From UBA6770 sp965661115 (GTDB lineage: Bacteria > Bacteroidota > Bacteroidia > Flavobacteriales_G > Salibacteraceae): DNA of 64,000 nucleotides. The translations under genes and the position numbers were made by a program. The DNA lies in assembly GCA_965661115.1 (NCBI GenBank), contig CBFICO010000002.1:22636-86635 (forward strand), in the 5' to 3' direction. A model generated the notes under the pieces. The model was not told the DNA's origin, searched no databases, and worked only from the letters and a program-made list of their open reading frames with translations. Numbering within the stretch: the stretch's first letter is position 1; the number at the start of each line of letters is the position of its first letter. Shown here piece by piece: positions 34,879 to 43,859 of this stretch.

Positions 34879-36699
34879 ATGCGCTTATTCTTTAAAATAC
34901 TATTTGTTGTAGCTCTGGTTGCTGGCTTAATCCCAGCAATTGGGCAAACTACAGATAGTCAATTAGCTGCACATTACTACCAGAATGAGGAGTATGAAAA
35001 GGCGCTACTTTATTACAACCGACTGTATAGTAAGCAGCCTAATAATTCCAATTACAATTATTTATTTAAGTGTTTGATTCAGCTCAAAAATTATGATGGA
35101 GCTAGAAAACTGGCTAAAAAACACGCGCGTTTTGATCCAATTAACCAGAAGGTTCAGGTAGATTATGGTTACACGTACGGACTGGAGGGTAACGAAAAAT
35201 CAAAAGATAAAGAATTTAAAAAGCTGATTAAAAATGTAGCGCCCAACTATCAAATTATCAATGAATTAGCTAACTCATTTATAGAAATTAAGCACTCAGA
35301 AGGAGCATTAGAAGTCTATAAACAAGGGCGTTCTAAAATGCGCAATACCTATCCTTTTAATACTGAGTTGGCTGATGTGTATTTTAGGCTAGAGCGTTAT
35401 GATGAAATGACCGAAGAACTGCTCAATCTACTAGAACTTAACCCGAGTTACCTAAAAACGGTAGAAAGCCAATTGAATAAAACAACCGCAAACGAGAAAG
35501 ATAGTCCAGCCAACAAATTTTTAAAAAAAGGGCTGATACAGAAAATAAATCAGCAACCAAATTCTATGGTTTTTTCAGAGATGTTGATTTGGTTATACAT
35601 GCAAGAATCGAATTGGAAAGCGGCTTTGATTCAAGTAAAAGCATTAGACAGAAGGTTAGTTGAAAACGGTAGAAGGGTATTCAATTTGGCTCAAACTCTT
35701 GGAAATAACAAGGAATATGATTTGGCTGTAGAAGCCTATGATTATGTGGTAAAGCAAGGGCCGCGTTCGCAGTTTTACACCGAGGCACGTATTGGAGGAT
35801 TAATGGTGCGCTTCGATCAGTTATCTGAAGGAGGTTCTATTGATTCGCTTGAAATGAAAGAACTAATCAAAGATTTTGACGAAACCATTGAGCTTTTTGG
35901 TAATAGCCCATCAATTGTTCCGTTGGTTAGACAAAAGGCTTACGTTCAGTGTTTTTTTCAGCACAACTTGGAGCAGGGTTTAGATACTTATGAAGAGGCG
36001 TTGGCTATTCCAGGAGTACCTGCGCACACAGTAGCAGAAATTAAATTGGAATACGGTGATGCCCTAATAGCAGCTGGATATATTTGGGATGCTTCATTAG
36101 TTTACGGCCAGGTTGATAAGGGATTTAAGTACGATTTTTTGGGTGAGTCTGCCAAGTTTAAAAGCTCAAAAGTCCATTTTTACACAGGTAATTTCGAATT
36201 AGCAAAAGCGCAGCTCGATATCCTTAAAGGAGCCACAACAAAACTTATCGCCAATGATGCTATGTTGCTTTCGGTACTTATCACCGATAATAGCACAGTG
36301 GATACTTCAACCAATCCGTTGCAACTGTATGCTGATGCAGATTTATTGGTGTTCCAAAACCGATTTGCAGTTGCAAGGTTAAAGCTAGACTCAATCAAGG
36401 CAAATTATCCTGGTCACGTTTTAGAGGATGAGATATTATTCTTGAAGTACCGAATGGCTTACAAAGAGTTGGAATTTGCAAAAGCAGCAAAGTTTTTGGA
36501 AGACATTAAAGCATTTTATCCAACCGATATATTAGCGGATAGAGCAATTTATTACTTAGCAGAGTTGTATCAATTCAAACTCAACAACGAGCAAAAAGCT
36601 AAAGAGCTTTATCAGCTAATCATTACAGATTATCAAGATAGTTTGTATGCAACAGAGAGTCGAAAACGTTTTCGTACCTTGCGAGGAGATACCTTGTAA
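34879..36699 (+). CDS. Periplasmic TPR-repeat protein
   Basis: This 606-aa protein has a signal peptide (FKILFVVALVAGLIPAIGQ) and then helical repeats throughout. TPR-like units include AAHYYQNEEYEKALLYYNRLYSK, ALEVYKQGRSKMRNTYPF, LAQTLGNNKEYDLAVEAYDYVVK and YYLAELYQFKLNNEQKAKELYQLIIT. It probably scaffolds an envelope complex; no partner can be named. It lies between a lipoprotein and a DUF4286 gene in the serS-rsmA run. Confidence 0.83.
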   Translation: MRLFFKILFVVALVAGLIPAIGQTTDSQLAAHYYQNEEYEKALLYYNRLYSKQPNNSNYNYLFKCLIQLKNYDGARKLAKKHARFDPINQKVQVDYGYTYGLEGNEKSKDKEFKKLIKNVAPNYQIINELANSFIEIKHSEGALEVYKQGRSKMRNTYPFNTELADVYFRLERYDEMTEELLNLLELNPSYLKTVESQLNKTTANEKDSPANKFLKKGLIQKINQQPNSMVFSEMLIWLYMQESNWKAALIQVKALDRRLVENGRRVFNLAQTLGNNKEYDLAVEAYDYVVKQGPRSQFYTEARIGGLMVRFDQLSEGGSIDSLEMKELIKDFDETIELFGNSPSIVPLVRQKAYVQCFFQHNLEQGLDTYEEALAIPGVPAHTVAEIKLEYGDALIAAGYIWDASLVYGQVDKGFKYDFLGESAKFKSSKVHFYTGNFELAKAQLDILKGATTKLIANDAMLLSVLITDNSTVDTSTNPLQLYADADLLVFQNRFAVARLKLDSIKANYPGHVLEDEILFLKYRMAYKELEFAKAAKFLEDIKAFYPTDILADRAIYYLAELYQFKLNNEQKAKELYQLIITDYQDSLYATESRKRFRTLRGDTL

Positions 36700-36714
36700 C
36701 CCAAACATTTTTCT

Positions 36715-37014
36715 ATGATAGTTTATAACGTAACGGTTAAAGTAGATAACGAAGTGCACGACGATTGGTTTAAGTGGATGAAAGAGCAACATATTCCCGA
36801 TGTGATGAAAACCGGATTATTTACATCAAACAATATGATGAAGGTGCTGGTTGATGACGAAGACGGGGTTACCTACAGTATTCAGTATAGAACTACCTCT
36901 TGGGAGAACTTGAAAGAATACCAAGATAAACACGCTGCTGGCCTTCAAAAAGAACATACTGAAAAATACGCAGGCAAATTTGTGGCCTTTCGCACCCTTT
37001 TGGAAGAAGTGTAA
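36715..37014 (+). CDS. DUF4286 family protein
   Basis: A 99-aa cytoplasmic protein with an alpha/beta ferredoxin-like pattern (MIVYNVTVKVDNEVHDDWFKWM, HIPDVMKTGLF, YSIQYRTTSWENLKEYQDKHA). This is the DUF4286 family, common in Bacteroidota directly before rsmA. The function is unknown; the fold suggests a dimeric alpha/beta barrel related to monooxygenase-like ABM proteins. Its stop overlaps the rsmA start by 1 nt. Confidence 0.85.
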   Translation: MIVYNVTVKVDNEVHDDWFKWMKEQHIPDVMKTGLFTSNNMMKVLVDDEDGVTYSIQYRTTSWENLKEYQDKHAAGLQKEHTEKYAGKFVAFRTLLEEV

Positions 37015-37775
37015 TGGTTAACCCAAAAAAACATTTAGGTCAGCATTTTTTAACCGACCTACCAATAGCTAAAAACATAGTAGATGCTTTGTCAACGAGT
37101 TCAGAACATCAGGTTTTAGAAATTGGGCCAGGCACAGGAGTTTTATCGCAGTTTTTGGTAAAACAAGAATTAGCAAACTTATGGCTTTGCGAAATTGACT
37201 CGGAATCTATCGATTATTTGATAAATGAGTTGGGTGTACCCGACTATCAAATAATTGAAAAAAGCTTTTTGAAATTGGAGCTAAATCAATTGAGCCAACA
37301 CCCGATTTCAATAATCGGAAACTTCCCCTACAACATTTCTTCTCAGATTTTATTTAGGGTATATGAGCAAAGGAACCAAGTGCCAGAATTAATTGGGATG
37401 TTTCAAAAAGAAGTAGCTGAACGTGTTGCTGCAAAGCCAGGCTCCAAAACTTATGGAATTTTGAGTGTGTTACTTCAAGCCTTTTACGATATTGAATATT
37501 TATTTGATGTAGAACCCGAGGCGTTTTTTCCTCCGCCCAAAGTGGTAAGTGGGGTAATAAGAATGAAAAGAAACAGCACAATAAAGCTTGATTGCGATGA
37601 GGTTGAGTTCAAAAAAACGGTAAAAGCTGCATTTAATCAGCGCAGAAAAACTTTGAACAATGCCTTAAAATCAATCAATCCAAACAAACTAAAAATTCCA
37701 TATTCCGATAAACGAGCAGAGACTTTAGGGGTGTTAGAATTTGTCGAGACTACTAAGGCATTGCACGAAGTTTAA
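37014..37775 (+). CDS. rsmA: 16S rRNA (adenine1518/1519-N6)-dimethyltransferase
   Basis: RsmA/KsgA dimethylates two adjacent adenines in helix 45 of 16S rRNA late in 30S assembly. The 253-aa protein has PKKHLGQHFLTD, the SAM motif VLEIGPGTGVLSQFL, NFPYNISSQILF (motif IV, target adenine) and FFPPPKVVSGVIRMKR. It is last in the serS-rsmA run. The start ATG overlaps the DUF4286 stop. Confidence 0.95.
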   Translation: MVNPKKHLGQHFLTDLPIAKNIVDALSTSSEHQVLEIGPGTGVLSQFLVKQELANLWLCEIDSESIDYLINELGVPDYQIIEKSFLKLELNQLSQHPISIIGNFPYNISSQILFRVYEQRNQVPELIGMFQKEVAERVAAKPGSKTYGILSVLLQAFYDIEYLFDVEPEAFFPPPKVVSGVIRMKRNSTIKLDCDEVEFKKTVKAAFNQRRKTLNNALKSINPNKLKIPYSDKRAETLGVLEFVETTKALHEV

Positions 37776-37803
37776 TTTCGTTTTTCTAGCTCATCAATAA
37801 CTA

Positions 37804-37811
37804 TAACTTTG
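37804..37811 (+). promoter_or_regulatory. Putative -7 element (TAACTTTG) for mgtE
   Basis: TAACTTTG matches TAnnTTTG and lies 43 nt before the mgtE ATG. A strong GGAGGGAG Shine-Dalgarno precedes the ATG by about 5 nt, which is unusual in this phylum. Confidence 0.45.
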
Positions 37812-37854
37812 TCGCAGATCAATTTATAATTCACAGCAAATTGGAGGGAGATTT

Positions 37855-39210
37855 ATGCATTTCGAGCTTACAAAAGAATACCTTGAGGAGATTCGCGAAG
37901 CTGCTGCAGCCAATGACGAAAACAGTTTAATTGGCCTCTTCAATGAAATTCACGCGGCAGATATTGCCGAAATAATCACCGAACTCACTACCGAAGAAGC
38001 AAAAGTTGTTCTTCAATACCTTGAGCCAGATCGAGCTTCCGACACCATAACTCATCTTGACGAGGAAGAACGAAGAGATTTATTAGAATCTTATTCTTCT
38101 GAAGAAATAGCTGAAAACTTTGTTGAGAATCTGGAAACGGATGACGCTGCCGACCTTATCCAAGAATTACCAGAAGAGCGAAAAGAAGAGGTAATAGCCC
38201 AAATAGACGATATTGATCAGGCCAGTCAAATTGTTGACCTCTTGAACTATGAAGAAGGCACTGCTGGGGCAATTATGGGTAAAGAAATGGTTCGTGTTTA
38301 TGACCACATGTCTGTTACCGATAGTATTCTAGAGCTCAGAAAACAAGCCGAAGACATAGAGAACGTTTACACCGTTTACGTAACCGATGAAAAAGAACGC
38401 CTTAAAGGGCGTTTGGCTTTGAAAAAGATGTTAGTTGCTCCGTCAAATGCAAAAATTGCGGATGTTTATGTGTCGGATATTCATTGGGTTAAAGCCAGTG
38501 AAAGTACTGAGGAGGTGGCCAGCATAATGGAGAAGTATGATTTGGTTGCATTGCCGGTCGTAGATAATCTGCATCGCCTAATTGGTAGAATTACCATTGA
38601 CGACGTTGTAGATGTAATAAAGGAAGAGGCCGACAAAGATTACCAAATGGCTTCTGGTATTAGTGAGGATGTTGAATCTACTGATAGTGTATGGCTGCTT
38701 ACCCGTGCGCGCTTGCCTTGGTTGATTTTGGGTCTAATAGGTGGAATTTTTGGTGCAAGAGTGATTGGTGTATACGAACACGATATTCAGCTGTACCCAG
38801 AAATGGCATTTTTTATTCCACTGGTAGCTGCCATGGGCGGAAACGTAGGGGTACAATCTTCTGCAATTGTGGTGCAAGGCCTTGCAAATAACACCATGGG
38901 ACTTGGTGGAATGTTGCCCAAATTGCTCAAAGAATTTTCAGTTGCATTGTTAAACGGATTAGCTTGCGCAGTATTGGTTTTGGTTTATAATTTAGTGTTT
39001 AGTGATTCTCTTAACCTTAGTTATACAGTGAGTTTAGCGCTGCTTGCGGTAATTGTAATTGCCGCCTTGTTTGGTACCATTGTGCCTCTTACCCTAGATA
39101 AGTACAAAGTAGATCCGGCGTTAGCAACAGGTCCGTTCATTACAACAGTAAATGACATTGTTGGCTTGTTTATCTATTTTCTGATTGGCCGTATGATGTA
39201 CGGAATGTAA
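37855..39210 (+). CDS. mgtE: Magnesium transporter MgtE
   Basis: This 451-aa Mg2+ channel/transporter has an N-terminal superhelical acidic domain (about 1-130, HAADIAEIITELTTEEAKVVLQYL). A CBS pair follows at about 130-255 (GKEMVRVYDHMSVTDSILELR, YDLVALPVVDNLHRLIGRITIDDVVDV), then five membrane helices (about 285-451) with the selectivity region PLVAAMGGNVGVQSSAIVVQGLA. CBS and N domains sense cytoplasmic Mg2+ in the family. It is a single gene with its own promoter and a good Shine-Dalgarno. Confidence 0.95.
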   Translation: MHFELTKEYLEEIREAAAANDENSLIGLFNEIHAADIAEIITELTTEEAKVVLQYLEPDRASDTITHLDEEERRDLLESYSSEEIAENFVENLETDDAADLIQELPEERKEEVIAQIDDIDQASQIVDLLNYEEGTAGAIMGKEMVRVYDHMSVTDSILELRKQAEDIENVYTVYVTDEKERLKGRLALKKMLVAPSNAKIADVYVSDIHWVKASESTEEVASIMEKYDLVALPVVDNLHRLIGRITIDDVVDVIKEEADKDYQMASGISEDVESTDSVWLLTRARLPWLILGLIGGIFGARVIGVYEHDIQLYPEMAFFIPLVAAMGGNVGVQSSAIVVQGLANNTMGLGGMLPKLLKEFSVALLNGLACAVLVLVYNLVFSDSLNLSYTVSLALLAVIVIAALFGTIVPLTLDKYKVDPALATGPFITTVNDIVGLFIYFLIGRMMYGM

Positions 39211-39215
39211 GCTGC

Positions 39216-40134
39216 CTATTTTTTCTTTTTCTTGATTCGCTCTAGGCAATTTTCTATTCTAAGAAGGTATTCCACCAACGCATTGTTGAGCTCATTGGGC
39301 GATTCAAGCACAGGATAATGACCAATGCCACTGATATAAGTGATATCGTATCCAAAAAAACAATGGCGGCCAAGCGCGGCAGTATCGGTTGGCGTATAAT
39401 CGCTATTTATCTGATAAAGCGGGGCGATAATGTTCTTCAAAAACTGTTTTTCGTTTTTGTAATCTCTAAATAAAAATTTAAGCGTTTCAACTCCAGTTTC
39501 TGGCTTTACACTTTGAACATCCTTAATTACTTTTCGAATGATTCTTGGATTAGAATAAGGCGAGAAAAGATATTCCGCTACATAGAATTCTGCACCTATT
39601 TTGTAGTTCTTTTTCATGATGTTAAAGAAGCATTCTTCCGCCACTTTTAAGGAGTCGGTATCTGTAATATCTACCGATTTAAAATTGTCAACACCAATTA
39701 TGCCTACTACTTTATCTGGTGTTGTGCGGCTGGCTCTCAAAATGATTTCATCACCCATATCATGACCAATGAGCACTACATTTTTGGCGGAGATTTCATT
39801 CATTACTGCCATTACGTCTCGAGCGTAGTTTTCTGGAGTCCAATTCTTACGAACTTTTCCAGATAATCCGTGGCCGGCTAAATCAACGGTTACAACTTGG
39901 TATTTATCTTTAAAAAAAATCTACCTGTGCAACCCAATACGTGTGATTACCTCCTAAACCGTGTACAAATAAGAGGGTAATAGGTTCTTTACCCGATACT
40001 TCATAATGGATAGTGTTGTTATCAAAACTAAGTGCTGTAACTAGTTCTGGTTTTTCGTTTTTACACGAAAAAAAACTCGCAGCAATCATAATCACTGCGA
40101 GTTTTAATACGGTATTTCTAAATTTCAAATTCAA
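39216..40134 (-). pseudogene. Alpha/beta hydrolase lipoprotein, broken by a +1 homopolymer frameshift
   Basis: The N-terminal part (39910-40134) is a lipoprotein signal (MIAASFFSC) plus FVHGLGGNHTYWVAQ with the oxyanion HG. The C-terminal part (39216-39812) supplies VVLIGHDMGDEIIL and a late GIGHYPVLESP histidine. They are out of frame at eight T on the coding strand (A8 at 39912-39919 on +). With seven, the reading runs DFFKDKYQVVTVDLAGHGLSG into the second part as one protein of about 305 aa. The nucleophile position is Asp (GHDMG), as in epoxide hydrolases and haloalkane dehalogenases, instead of Ser. It may be a true pseudogene, phase variation or a sequencing error. Confidence 0.8.
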
Positions 40135-40977
40135 TTATTTCAGCGAGTTTATTAAATCGTCGTTTTTCTTTACATACGAGTCATATTTCGCTTCGGTTGC
40201 CAATTGTTTTGATTTTTCTGCAGCTGCAATAGCTCCTTTTTTATCACCAGATTTTGCTAAAATCATTGCTTGCCAATACACTACCCAAAACTTTTGATCA
40301 TCACCATCCATTTCAACAGCTTTGTTTATCCAAGACAAAGACTGCTTGATATCTTTATCATTATTGTAGTAGTACTGAGCGGCAACGTACAAGTCTCTAG
40401 AACTAGGGCCACTTGTTACTTTAGCAATTTTATCCATCACCGCTTTGTCAACTTCTACCTTAATTGGTATGGTAACTAGCACATTGTCCCAAAGTATTTG
40501 CCAGTCAGCAGAGTTATCAGTAAGATTAGCAAATAACATGGTAAAGGTTTCTATTTTCATTCCAGTTTTAACCGGCTTAACCTTTATGCGAAGAACATCT
40601 TTTTCTTCTGTGTAACGAGCAGTTGAGGCAGTTGCATCAGAGTTAATTATAACTATCCATTCATCTTTTCCTGGGATAGTAAATACCGAATATTTTCCTT
40701 CTTTCAGCATTTTATCTCCAACCATAATATCGCCTTCTGCTTCTATGGTTGTAGCAAGGTTAGCTCCCGTTCTCCACAACTTGTCGTAAGGCACTAGGTC
40801 ACCAAAAATTGCTCTTCCTTTTTTCCCAGGTCTGCTATACGATAGCTCCACTTCGGTTAAACCTATTACCTGCTCAACTTCTGCGTATGGGCTCGGTTTA
40901 GGTGTTTTAATTTGTTGCGCGTTAAGCGTACCAAGGCAAAGCATTGCTATACCAACTCCAATGTTTCTTATTCTCAT
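40135..40977 (-). CDS. DUF2911 domain secreted protein
   Basis: A 280-aa protein with a signal peptide (IGVGIAMLCLGTLNAQQ). The DUF2911 domain is at about 25-170 (VELSYSRPGKKGRAIFGDLVPYDKLWRTGANLATTIE, GKYSVFTIPGKDEWIVIIN), and a helical TPR-like tail at about 180-280 (YYNNDKDIKQSLSWINKAVEMDGDDQKF, KKGAIAAAEKSKQLA). This pair of domains is frequent in Bacteroidota; its function is unknown. The broken hydrolase starts directly at its stop, so the two are cotranscribed. Confidence 0.87.
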   Translation of the reverse strand: MRIRNIGVGIAMLCLGTLNAQQIKTPKPSPYAEVEQVIGLTEVELSYSRPGKKGRAIFGDLVPYDKLWRTGANLATTIEAEGDIMVGDKMLKEGKYSVFTIPGKDEWIVIINSDATASTARYTEEKDVLRIKVKPVKTGMKIETFTMLFANLTDNSADWQILWDNVLVTIPIKVEVDKAVMDKIAKVTSGPSSRDLYVAAQYYYNNDKDIKQSLSWINKAVEMDGDDQKFWVVYWQAMILAKSGDKKGAIAAAEKSKQLATEAKYDSYVKKNDDLINSLK

Positions 40978-41271
40978 AACTTTTGTTTTCGTTTATAAAA
41001 ATCCGAGCGAAAATACCGATTAATGCGGTCTTAAAACTCATTTTTAAATCTGGGTATCTTAAATGGTTTTAAACATTTACTATCATTTATCAACATTGTT
41101 GATTTTGTGGAGGTTATGGAGGTTATTAGCCCGCCGTTTATTGTTAAAATTGCAATACTTAGGTTACAAAAATGTTAATGCTGCATCATCAACTTTAAGT
41201 TTCTGAAAATCAGCAATAAACGTTCTTAGAGTCTATATTGTGTATTCATTTCTTATTGGAGAAAGTTATTA
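40978..41271. other. 294-bp divergent intergenic region upstream of purH
   Basis: It contains a perfect 6-bp inverted repeat ATCAAC/GTTGAT (41089-41103, spacer ATT). A 9-bp direct repeat TGGAGGTTA occurs twice in tandem (41108-41116, 41117-41125). A 20-codon ORF (41116-41178) has GGAGG 2 nt before its ATG. A weak minus-strand -7 candidate (TATTTTCG, one mismatch) precedes the DUF2911 gene. I see no tRNA-like or recognised riboswitch structure. Confidence 0.5.
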
Positions 41272-42801
41272 GTGGAAGAAAGGAAAATTAAAAACGCACT
41301 TATTTCGGTATTTAACAAAGATGGATTAGAACCAGTTGTGCGAAAATTAGACGAGCTCGGAGTAAATATTTATTCAACTGGCGGCACGCAAACTTTTATT
41401 GAGGATTTAGCTATCAAAGTTAATCGAGTTGAAGATTTAACCTCTTACCCTTCTATTTTGGGCGGAAGAGTAAAAACACTTCACCCAAAAGTTTTCGGAG
41501 GGATATTAAGTCGTAGAGCTTTAACCTCGGATCAACAGCAATTAACAGAGTATGAAATTCCTGAACTGGATCTGGTAATTGTTGATTTGTATCCATTTGA
41601 AGATACGGTAGCCAGCACCAACGACGAGCAAGCGATTATTGAAAAAATTGACATTGGAGGCATTTCACTTATTCGAGCAGCGGCAAAAAACTTTAAAGAT
41701 GTAGTTATTGTGCCTTCCATGGATCAATACGGAAAAGTATTGGCTATGCTTGAGCAAGGAAATGGCACAACAACCTTAACAGACAGAAAAGAGCTAGCTC
41801 TAGAAGCGTTCAAAGTTTCTTCACACTACGATAGTGCTATTTCTGCCTACTTCAATCGCGATTTCAATCAAGAGTTTATTCGTTTATCGGAGAGTAAATC
41901 AACTGGACTTCGCTACGGAGAAAATCCGCATCAAAAAGCTAGTTTTCATGGAGATTTGGATGCCATGTTTGATAAACTCAACGGTAAAGAACTTTCATAC
42001 AACAATTTGCTGGATGTAGATGCAGCGGTTTGTTTAATGGAGGATTTTAAATCTGCGGCACCAACATTTGGTATTCTAAAACACAACAATGCATGTGGCT
42101 TTGCTACTCGTTCAACGGTTTTAGAGGCGTGGACGGACGCTTTGGCTGGTGATCCAGTTTCGGCTTTTGGTGGTATTTTAATTACAAACACAGAGGTTGA
42201 TAAAGCTACTGCTAACGAAATTCACAACTTGTTTTTCGAGGTCATCATTGCACCTTCATACGCATCAGATGCACTGGAGGTTTTAAAGCAGAAAAAGAAC
42301 AGAATTATTTTAGTTAAAAAAGATGTTGAGCTTCCGAACAGGATGTATCGTTCAAGCTTGAACGGCATATTGGTTCAGGAAAGAGATACAAAATCTGAAA
42401 CTGCAGATAACTTTGAATCTGTTACAAACAAAAATCCAACGGCTGAACAATTTGAGGATATGATTTTTGCGAATAAACTCGTGAAACACACCAAGTCAAA
42501 CACCATTGTTTTGGCTAAAAATGGACAGCTTTTGGCAAGCGGAACGGGTCAAACCAGTAGAGTGGATGCGCTAAATCAAGCCATAAACAAAGCGCGTGCT
42601 TTCAATTTCGATTTGCAAGGAGCGGTAATGGCGTCTGACGCTTTTTTCCCTTTTCCTGATTGTGTAGAAATTGCAGATAAGGCTGGAATTGCAGCAGTAG
42701 TTCAACCAGGAGGGTCAATTAAAGACCAATTGAGTATAGATTATTGTAACGAGCATAATTTGGTTATGGTGGTTACAGGAACAAGACATTTTAAACATTA
42801 G
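41272..42801 (+). CDS. purH: Bifunctional AICAR transformylase / IMP cyclohydrolase
   Basis: PurH carries out the last two steps of IMP synthesis. The 509 residues comprise the MGS-fold cyclohydrolase (about 1-145, ALISVFNKDGLEPVVRKL, YSTGGTQTFIEDL, GGRVKTLHPKVFGGIL) and the transformylase (LRYGENPHQKASF, ILKHNNACGFATR, SGTGQTSRVDALNQA, DAFFPFPDCVEIADKAGI). The start is GTG at 41272 with GGAGAAAG about 8 nt upstream. mreB begins 14 nt after the stop, so purH may be cotranscribed with the rod-shape genes. Confidence 0.97.
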   Translation: MEERKIKNALISVFNKDGLEPVVRKLDELGVNIYSTGGTQTFIEDLAIKVNRVEDLTSYPSILGGRVKTLHPKVFGGILSRRALTSDQQQLTEYEIPELDLVIVDLYPFEDTVASTNDEQAIIEKIDIGGISLIRAAAKNFKDVVIVPSMDQYGKVLAMLEQGNGTTTLTDRKELALEAFKVSSHYDSAISAYFNRDFNQEFIRLSESKSTGLRYGENPHQKASFHGDLDAMFDKLNGKELSYNNLLDVDAAVCLMEDFKSAAPTFGILKHNNACGFATRSTVLEAWTDALAGDPVSAFGGILITNTEVDKATANEIHNLFFEVIIAPSYASDALEVLKQKKNRIILVKKDVELPNRMYRSSLNGILVQERDTKSETADNFESVTNKNPTAEQFEDMIFANKLVKHTKSNTIVLAKNGQLLASGTGQTSRVDALNQAINKARAFNFDLQGAVMASDAFFPFPDCVEIADKAGIAAVVQPGGSIKDQLSIDYCNEHNLVMVVTGTRHFKH

Positions 42802-42815
42802 AACAGGAGGCAAGC

Positions 42816-43838
42816 ATGGGCTTATTTGACTTTTTTACCCAAGAAATAGCTATCGACTTAGGAACGGCAAACACCCTTATTATTCATAACGATAAGGTAG
42901 TGGTTGACGAGCCTTCAATTGTAGCGCAAGATCGCACTAACTCTAAGTTTATTGCTGTGGGTAAGCAGGCTATGCAAATGCATGGTAAAACCCACGAAAA
43001 CATTAAAACCACCCGACCGCTAAAAGACGGAGTAATTGCCGATTTCCATGCTGCAGAGCACATGATTAAAGGCATGATTAAAATGATTAATTCTGGAATA
43101 AGAATTTTTCAGCCTTCACTGAAAATGGTAATTTGTATTCCGTCCGGGATTACGGAAGTGGAAAAAAGAGCGGTAAAAGATTCAGCTGAACACGCTGGTG
43201 CTAAAGAGGTTTATTTGATTTACGAACCAATGGCTGCAGCTATCGGTATCGGTATCGATGTTGAGGAGCCAATGGGTAATATGATTATCGATATAGGTGG
43301 TGGAACCTCTGAGATTGCGGTAATTGCGCTTGGCGGAATTGTTTGTGATAAATCTATTCGCGTAGCTGGTGATGAGTTTACCTCTGATATTGAAGATTAT
43401 TTGAGAAGACAACACAATATTCTGATTGGTGAGCGCACCGCAGAGCGTATCAAAATTGAAGTTGGAGCTGCATTGCCAGAATTAGATGACCCACCAGAAG
43501 ATTATGCTGTGCGCGGTCGAGATCTTATGACTGGTATTCCAAAAGAGATTCATGTTTCTTACGATGAGATTTCACAAGCCTTAGATAAATCTATTTCGAA
43601 AATAGAAGAAGCGATTCTCTCGGCATTAGAAATGACACCTCCAGAGCTTTCGGCGGATATATACAAAACAGGAATCTATTTAGCAGGTGGCGGCTCTATG
43701 CTTAGGGGTTTGGCTAAACGTATCAGCATGAGAACCTATTTGCCTGTGCACGTTGCCGAAGATCCACTAAGAGCAGTAGCAAGAGGTACTGGTATTGCAT
43801 TGAAAAATGCCGATAATTTCAATTTCTTGATTAAGTAA
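42816..43838 (+). CDS. mreB: Rod shape-determining protein MreB
   Basis: This 340-aa bacterial actin organises the elongation machinery at the inner membrane. It has the phosphate loops AIDLGTANTLI and IIDIGGGTSEIAVIALGGIV, the connecting YEPMAAAIGIGIDV, and the adenine motif IYLAGGGSMLRGLAKRI. The N-terminal GLFDFFTQEI is amphipathic and may bind membrane. It has the strong Shine-Dalgarno AGGAGG 6 nt before the ATG. First of the mreBCD-mrdA-rodA cluster. Confidence 0.97.
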   Translation: MGLFDFFTQEIAIDLGTANTLIIHNDKVVVDEPSIVAQDRTNSKFIAVGKQAMQMHGKTHENIKTTRPLKDGVIADFHAAEHMIKGMIKMINSGIRIFQPSLKMVICIPSGITEVEKRAVKDSAEHAGAKEVYLIYEPMAAAIGIGIDVEEPMGNMIIDIGGGTSEIAVIALGGIVCDKSIRVAGDEFTSDIEDYLRRQHNILIGERTAERIKIEVGAALPELDDPPEDYAVRGRDLMTGIPKEIHVSYDEISQALDKSISKIEEAILSALEMTPPELSADIYKTGIYLAGGGSMLRGLAKRISMRTYLPVHVAEDPLRAVARGTGIALKNADNFNFLIK

Positions 43839-43859
43839 TAAAAGCAGGGAGAGTAGTGC

